DNA of 17,088 nt from positions 1 through 17,088 of the forward strand of contig JBCCHN010000111.1 of assembly GCA_039028695.1 (NCBI GenBank). Direction: 5' to 3'. This document shows, one piece after another, positions 14,877-17,088 of the stretch; within the stretch, counting starts at the first letter, position 1, and every line of letters starts with the position of its first letter. A program made the translations under genes and the position numbers. The stretch comes from JANQKX01 sp039028695. GTDB taxonomy: Bacteria > Pseudomonadota > Alphaproteobacteria > Kiloniellales > Kiloniellaceae. The notes under the pieces were generated by a model that did not search any database, was not told where the DNA came from, and saw only the letters and a program-made list of their open reading frames with translations.

Positions 14877-16613
14877 TCAGCGCGCGGCGACATCGTTGTT
14901 CGGGGTATTTTGTCGATCCGCACCCGGATGTAACAGAACCTTACCGAGAACTTCGACACGTGGACCAAAGGCGACGGCTTTCCCGTCACTCATCATCAAG
15001 ACACTATCCATTGCCGAAATCGCTCCAGGTCGATGGGATATGACAACGACCGTCGTACCTCTTGCCTTTAATTGCTTCATCGCTGCAATCAGCGCGGCAT
15101 CGCCATCAGCGTCAAGGTTCGCATTAGGTTCATCCAAAACGACAAATACAGGATCGTTGTATAGCGCCCTTGCCAAAGCAATGCGCTGGCGTTGCCCAGC
15201 TGAAAGAAATAGTCCGCTTTCGCCAATCTCCGTCTCATATCCATTCGGCAAACGAAGAATCATCTGGTGTGCCCCCGCCAGTTGGGCGGCCTTTATAACA
15301 GCAGAATCATTTGGAGCTGGGTCGAAGCGGGAGATATTCTCGGCGACGCTTCCCGCAAACAGCTCGACAGCCTGGGGAAGAAATCCGATTTCTCGGTTAG
15401 TGGCTTCGTCTGTCAACTGGAGGATATTAGCATCGTCGATGCGAACCGACCCTTCGATGGCGGGCCAGATTCCAACTAACACCCGTGCCAGCGTAGACTT
15501 GCCTGAGGCGCTCGGACCGATGATTCCCAAGGATTGGCCCTTATCCAGTGAAAAAACCACATTTCGGATAAAGGGTTTTTCTACGCCCGGCGGCCCGGCT
15601 GAAAGAGATTCGACGGTTAGCCTGCCTGACAGTGAAGGCAACTCGATTCTATCGGTTTTCTCGGGCTGCAATTCCAGTAGCCTTGACAATCGGCCAAAGG
15701 CTTCCCTTGTTGTCTGAAAATTCCGCCAATTGCTGACCGCTTGTTCAACAGGTTGCAATGCGCGTCCCATTAAAATTGATGCGGCAATCATGGCGCCTGG
15801 TGTAATTATATTTTGGATGGCGAGGACGGCACCGGTACCGAGCATGGCGGATTGCAAAAATAGCCTAAGGGATTTGGTGCTGATCGAAAAAAATCCAGAT
15901 CTATCGCTGGATGTGACTTGGTTGCTCAAGTCATTTAGGTGAAAGGCCTTCCACCTATTCCCTATCGCGGGCAGCATGCCCATTGCCTTGACCGCCTCTA
16001 TGTTTCGTAAACTCGCAGACACAAAGGCATTACTTTGAATTTGGGCAGCAGCTGTTTGAGCAACAGAGTGACGGGTGGTCATTTCATTCAAGATGGCTAG
16101 TGTGAGGATCGCCAAAGAGCCACCCAGGGCTACCAAACCGAGGACCCAATCGAGAAGAAACACAACAATGATGTAAAAGGGCGCCCACGGCGCATCGAAG
16201 ATCGCGAAAGGCCCCTGACCGGTCAGAAATTGACGCAGCTTTGAAAGATCACGTATGGGCTGATCCGTTCGAAGGCTGGCGTTGTGGGCGCCGTATCTCA
16301 TGAGGGCTTCGAAGATGGGACCGCCCATATCCCGATCAAGGCGAATACCAACTCGAACCAAAATGCGCGAGCGAACCAAGTCGAGCAGGCCCATTGTCAG
16401 GAACAAAAGAGTGATAAGGAGACTCAGAGCGATGAGAGTCGGCATACTTTGGCTTGCAAGGACGCGATCATAGATCTGCAGCATATAAAGCGGTCCGGCC
16501 AACATGAGGATGTTGATCAAACAGCTGAAAAATGCCGTCATCAAAAAACTTGATCGTGATGTAGCCAAAGCATGCCGAATTTGGCAGCCATGCGGCGCAA
16601 TTTCATTTTTCAT
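14877..16613 (-). CDS. PrtD-type type I secretion ABC transporter (permease-ATPase)
   Basis: This 578-residue inner-membrane half-transporter belongs to the PrtD/LipB class, which drives export of RTX proteins bearing an uncleaved C-terminal signal. Membrane segments lie at about 24-47, 58-78, 142-175 and 245-290 within the ABC membrane domain; GPLYMLQIYDRVLASQS at 40-56 is a signature of this class. The ATPase domain is complete: Walker A GPSASGKST (366-374), Q-loop Gln414, signature LSAGQ (470-474), Walker B VFVVLDEP (489-496) and His527. There is no N-terminal peptidase domain, as expected for PrtD rather than bacteriocin exporters. The start at 16613 has no strong ribosome site, but the N-terminal length agrees with the family. 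It sits between its likely RTX substrate gene and the HlyD-like adaptor on the same strand. Confidence 0.94.
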   Translation of the reverse strand: MKNEIAPHGCQIRHALATSRSSFLMTAFFSCLINILMLAGPLYMLQIYDRVLASQSMPTLIALSLLITLLFLTMGLLDLVRSRILVRVGIRLDRDMGGPIFEALMRYGAHNASLRTDQPIRDLSKLRQFLTGQGPFAIFDAPWAPFYIIVVFLLDWVLGLVALGGSLAILTLAILNEMTTRHSVAQTAAAQIQSNAFVSASLRNIEAVKAMGMLPAIGNRWKAFHLNDLSNQVTSSDRSGFFSISTKSLRLFLQSAMLGTGAVLAIQNIITPGAMIAASILMGRALQPVEQAVSNWRNFQTTREAFGRLSRLLELQPEKTDRIELPSLSGRLTVESLSAGPPGVEKPFIRNVVFSLDKGQSLGIIGPSASGKSTLARVLVGIWPAIEGSVRIDDANILQLTDEATNREIGFLPQAVELFAGSVAENISRFDPAPNDSAVIKAAQLAGAHQMILRLPNGYETEIGESGLFLSAGQRQRIALARALYNDPVFVVLDEPNANLDADGDAALIAAMKQLKARGTTVVVISHRPGAISAMDSVLMMSDGKAVAFGPRVEVLGKVLLHPGADRQNTPNNDVAAR

Positions 16614-16684
16614 AATAATTCACAAAATTAACTTTAATTAGAAACGATGAATAACATTAAGCAATAGCCTCTATTTTTTCCTTT
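16614..16684. other. AT-rich gap between RTX gene and exporter
   Basis: This 71-bp gap is AT-rich. A weak 5-bp inverted repeat (AATAG and CTATT around AGG on the minus strand) follows the RTX stop and might attenuate read-through, giving more substrate than exporter message. No T-run follows the stem, so a real terminator is not supported. A promoter for the exporter could lie here, but no clear -35/-10 pair is visible. Confidence 0.35.
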
Positions 16685-17088
16685 CTAAGAGAATATAAAG
16701 TCGTTCTGGTGAAGCGCGATTTTGTCGACGTTCCTTAGGGTAATGCTATTTTCGTCGTCGATATCAATGACCGAGTCGGCACCCACCTGTGTCGTGTCAG
16801 CAAGAATTTCCGCTAGATTCGAATAGGGTAATGCCGAAACATCAATTACGTCGCCTATAGCCGATCCTTCTGAGAAATCGGTTACAGTGTCGTTCCCGAG
16901 ACCTGGCACAAACACGAAAATATCGTTTCCGGCACCAGCAGTCAGGCTATCATCGCCGGCACCACCGTGGATCTCGTCATCCCCGGTGCCCGTCGTGATC
17001 GTGTCATTGCCCCCAAGGCCCTCAACCACAACATCCAGGTTGTCCGACGTCGTCGAGATCACGTCATCGCCTTCCGTCCCGACCTGGC
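16685..17088 (-). CDS. RTX calcium-binding secreted protein, C-terminal end only
   Basis: Only the last 133 or so codons are in the window; the frame stays open to the right edge, so the N-terminus and main domain are missing. Nonapeptide-like calcium repeats follow one another (EGLGGNDTI, GTGDDEIHG, GAGDDSLTA, GAGNDIFVF), then VTDFSEG, which commonly closes RTX blocks. The end, SITLRNVDKIALHQNDFIFS, is a typical uncleaved type I secretion signal with a hydrophobic last tetrad. The stop is 71 bp before the exporter gene on the same strand, so the protein is very likely the substrate of that exporter. What the protein does outside the cell (enzyme, adhesin, toxin, S-layer) cannot be told from this part. 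Confidence 0.92.
   Translation of the reverse strand, partial: QVGTEGDDVISTTSDNLDVVVEGLGGNDTITTGTGDDEIHGGAGDDSLTAGAGNDIFVFVPGLGNDTVTDFSEGSAIGDVIDVSALPYSNLAEILADTTQVGADSVIDIDDENSITLRNVDKIALHQNDFIFS

Noticed and set aside
14830..15717. A 295-codon plus-strand frame over the ABC transporter
   Set aside because: It is antisense to a complete PrtD-type ATPase with all motifs, and its product is Ser/Arg/Pro-rich without family features.

Overview
The window looks like accessory, mobile DNA from an alphaproteobacterium, with moderately high GC. The basis is family resemblance: an alphaproteobacterial-type large serine recombinase, a ParB with a VirD4/TraG-type coupling protein, an AlpA-type regulator beside a Rep_trans-type initiator, a PrtD/HlyD-type type I exporter with an RTX substrate, and a 3' piece of an initiator tRNA gene with encoded CCA. 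No species can be named from the sequence alone.

Layout. (1) Positions 280-6047 hold a tight plus-strand run of six genes: an orphan ParB, a four-pass membrane protein, a secreted two-part protein, two tandem 61- and 70-residue two-pass membrane proteins that are paralogues, and a VirD4/TraG-like coupling ATPase with an extra C-terminal membrane segment. No relaxase or VirB channel gene is visible beside them. (2) Positions 6044-7294 hold a small minus-strand gene and a plus-strand coiled-coil-type gene, divergently arranged around a perfect 16-bp palindrome. (3) Positions 7308-9356 hold a palindrome-overlapped promoter candidate, a 68-residue ORF and a large serine recombinase joined by a 4-bp ATGA overlap. 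The recombinase reading frame runs through and stops inside a 45-nt 3' fragment of a tRNA-fMet gene. (4) Positions 9358-13523 hold an integrative module: P4-type tyrosine integrase, an orphan gene, an AlpA-like excisionase/regulator, a 450-bp hairpin-rich non-coding stretch, and a Rep_trans-type (MobT/NicK/RCR-like) protein. (5) Positions 13550-17088, all on the minus strand, hold a type I secretion operon: an RTX protein cut by the right window edge, then the PrtD-like ABC exporter, then the HlyD-like adaptor.

How the parts may work together. ParB, coupling protein, Rep_trans-like protein, AlpA-like factor and two unrelated site-specific recombinases suggest an integrative conjugative or mobilizable element, or an integrating plasmid, built up around a tRNA-fMet attachment site. 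The RTX exporter would be cargo or the adjacent host region. The tRNA fragment can be read either as the displaced chromosomal 3' end (element to the right) or as attP of an unintegrated element; the window alone cannot decide.

The part most likely to be undescribed is the six-gene 280-6047 operon, especially its tandem mini-membrane proteins feeding directly into a coupling protein. Second is the recombinase/att junction at 9240-9357, where a direct-inverted-direct repeat, a tRNA fragment and the recombinase C-terminus are superimposed.
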